A program made the position numbers and the translations under genes. Below, one piece after another: positions 47,445-48,187 of a stretch of DNA of 48,187 bases. This stretch comes from a virus. The DNA lies in IMG/VR virus record IMGVR_UViG_3300032220_002269, positions 1 through 48,187 of that record. One strand, 5' to 3'. Below the pieces are notes generated by a model. That model saw only the letters and a program-made list of their open reading frames with translations. It was not told the origin of the DNA and ran no database searches. Each line of letters starts with the position of its first letter. Within the stretch, counting starts at the first letter, position 1.

Positions 47445-48187
47445 TGCGTTCAGGAACGTCTATCTCTGCACCACAGAGTTATGGATTTCAGCGTGTGCAT
47501 GCCGCATTGCAGACCGGCCATACGCTGACCGTGCAGCAGCAGCGCCAAGAGCCGGTGCGCTGCTTTATGCAGCAGTCCATGCTCGATGGTGCTTGTGGCA
47601 CGCATGTGTTGGCGATGCTCTTGGTGATCTTCGATTTGGCCAAGGCTTCGGCCATGTACGACATGAGCCAGCGCAAGTACGGCGTGGCCGCAGCGGTCTG
47701 GAATGCATTCGGCCCCAAATACTTCAGCGGTATCCATGCCAAAGAGTGGGTGGAGTTGGTCAAAAGCCTAGAGCTGCCCCTGAAGCTGACTGCCAAGTAC
47801 GGAGCCAAAGAGCATGTGGATAGACATGCGCTGGAATGGCTGATGCGGGGTGAGCTGGTGGCGCTGGCATTTGCGTCGGTCAAACACCAGCGCACCAAGC
47901 ACTGGGCACTGGCGGTCGGTGTGGAAGGCATGGCTTCTGGATCAAAGCATCAGCCGCAGCGCATCTTGCTGCTGGACCCAGGCGGTGGTGGTGAGCCATG
48001 CTTTAAAGCATTCAATGCACGGCTGCGATTGCCAACCACTGGCCTCGGTAGTCGCCGCGCCAAGCAACTGCATCTGCCTGCTGATGACGCCAAGCCATGG
48101 ACAGTGTTCTGGCACTACGAATCGGAGTCGTGGTCTGCGGAGCTGGTGCGGCTGCTGGCAGCGGTGCGCGTGCGTAAGCTGCAGTGA
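47444..48187 (+). CDS. Island protein with papain-like cysteine peptidase fold
   Basis: A 247-residue protein starting MRSGTSISAPQSYGF at the ATG overlapping the severed host stop. The active-site pattern of papain-like (C39/BtrH-like) enzymes is visible: Gln-x-Ser-Met-Leu-Asp-Gly-Ala-Cys (QQSMLDGACGTHVLAML, Cys near residue 51), His in KHWALAVGV near 154 and Asp in ILLLDPGG near 178. It could cleave or transfer peptides; the substrate is unknown. The gene reaches the last base of the window with its stop complete. Before the prophage entered it was in one operon with the gene at 9783; the phage now separates it from its upstream promoter. Confidence 0.65.
   Translation: MRSGTSISAPQSYGFQRVHAALQTGHTLTVQQQRQEPVRCFMQQSMLDGACGTHVLAMLLVIFDLAKASAMYDMSQRKYGVAAAVWNAFGPKYFSGIHAKEWVELVKSLELPLKLTAKYGAKEHVDRHALEWLMRGELVALAFASVKHQRTKHWALAVGVEGMASGSKHQPQRILLLDPGGGGEPCFKAFNARLRLPTTGLGSRRAKQLHLPADDAKPWTVFWHYESESWSAELVRLLAAVRVRKLQ

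Noticed and set aside
1-48187. CRISPR arrays, tRNA or rRNA genes
   Set aside because: No regularly spaced direct repeats and no cloverleaf or rRNA-like sequence were seen on reading either strand.

Overview
The window is GC-rich DNA of betaproteobacterial character (probably Comamonadaceae, such as Comamonas, Delftia or Acidovorax; this is inferred from protein style, not tested). It holds an integrated element or genomic island interrupted by a complete Mu-like transposable prophage. The prophage can be bounded to the base: it runs from 10137 to 47420 (37,284 bp), is flanked by a 6-bp target duplication CTATTG (10131-10136 and 47421-47426), and has symmetric ladders of transposase-type repeats at both ends. 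It landed in the last codons of a conserved island gene. Joining the two flanks restores the natural C-terminus (TTLLLPSEY) and a stop that overlaps the next host gene.

Host or island part (1-10136 and 47421-48187): an AlpA-like DNA-binding protein, a protein of unknown role with a C-terminal helix-turn-helix, a Rep_trans-like replication initiator preceded by inverted repeats, a compact leftward XRE / AAA+ ATPase / subtilisin-protease operon with its own palindromic operator (a candidate defence module), a tyrosine recombinase next to a 9-7-9 inverted repeat, a protein of unknown role, the interrupted gene, and a papain-like cysteine-peptidase-fold protein.

Prophage layout: leftward from 17646 lie the lysis genes (SAR lysozyme, nested Rz/Rz1) and the Mu-type packaging and head genes (DUF2730, small and large terminase, DUF935 portal, gpF-like and gpG-like proteins). 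The leftward lysogenic block (21103-17790) holds the XRE repressor, an unknown protein, a superinfection-immunity-type membrane protein, and a two-gene pair (346-aa soluble plus 210-aa four-helix membrane protein) whose order, topology and partial sequence pattern resemble lambda RexA/RexB. A rightward early promoter (21112-21140), with a perfect repressor dyad filling its spacer, drives a BcepMu gp16-like protein, MuA-like transposase (D152, D249, E285), MuB-like ATPase, several small genes, DUF3164, RdgC, GemA and a Mor-family activator. The rightward late genes encode a protease with nested scaffold, capsid, cement, connector and terminator proteins, tail tube, an SGNH-esterase tail spike, a tail chaperone with a predicted -1 frameshift, tape measure, NlpC/P60 and gpJ-like tip proteins. 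A DUF2971 gene sits alone at the right end. The phage therefore combines a Mu-type transposition and head module with a long non-contractile (lambda-like) tail.

Three copies of the palindrome AGTAAAGCGCTTTACT (two exact, one diverged) stand by the lysis operon, the protease gene and the tape-measure gene. These are the positions of the Mu late promoters Plys, PI and PP, which suggests a shared binding site for the Mor-like activator.
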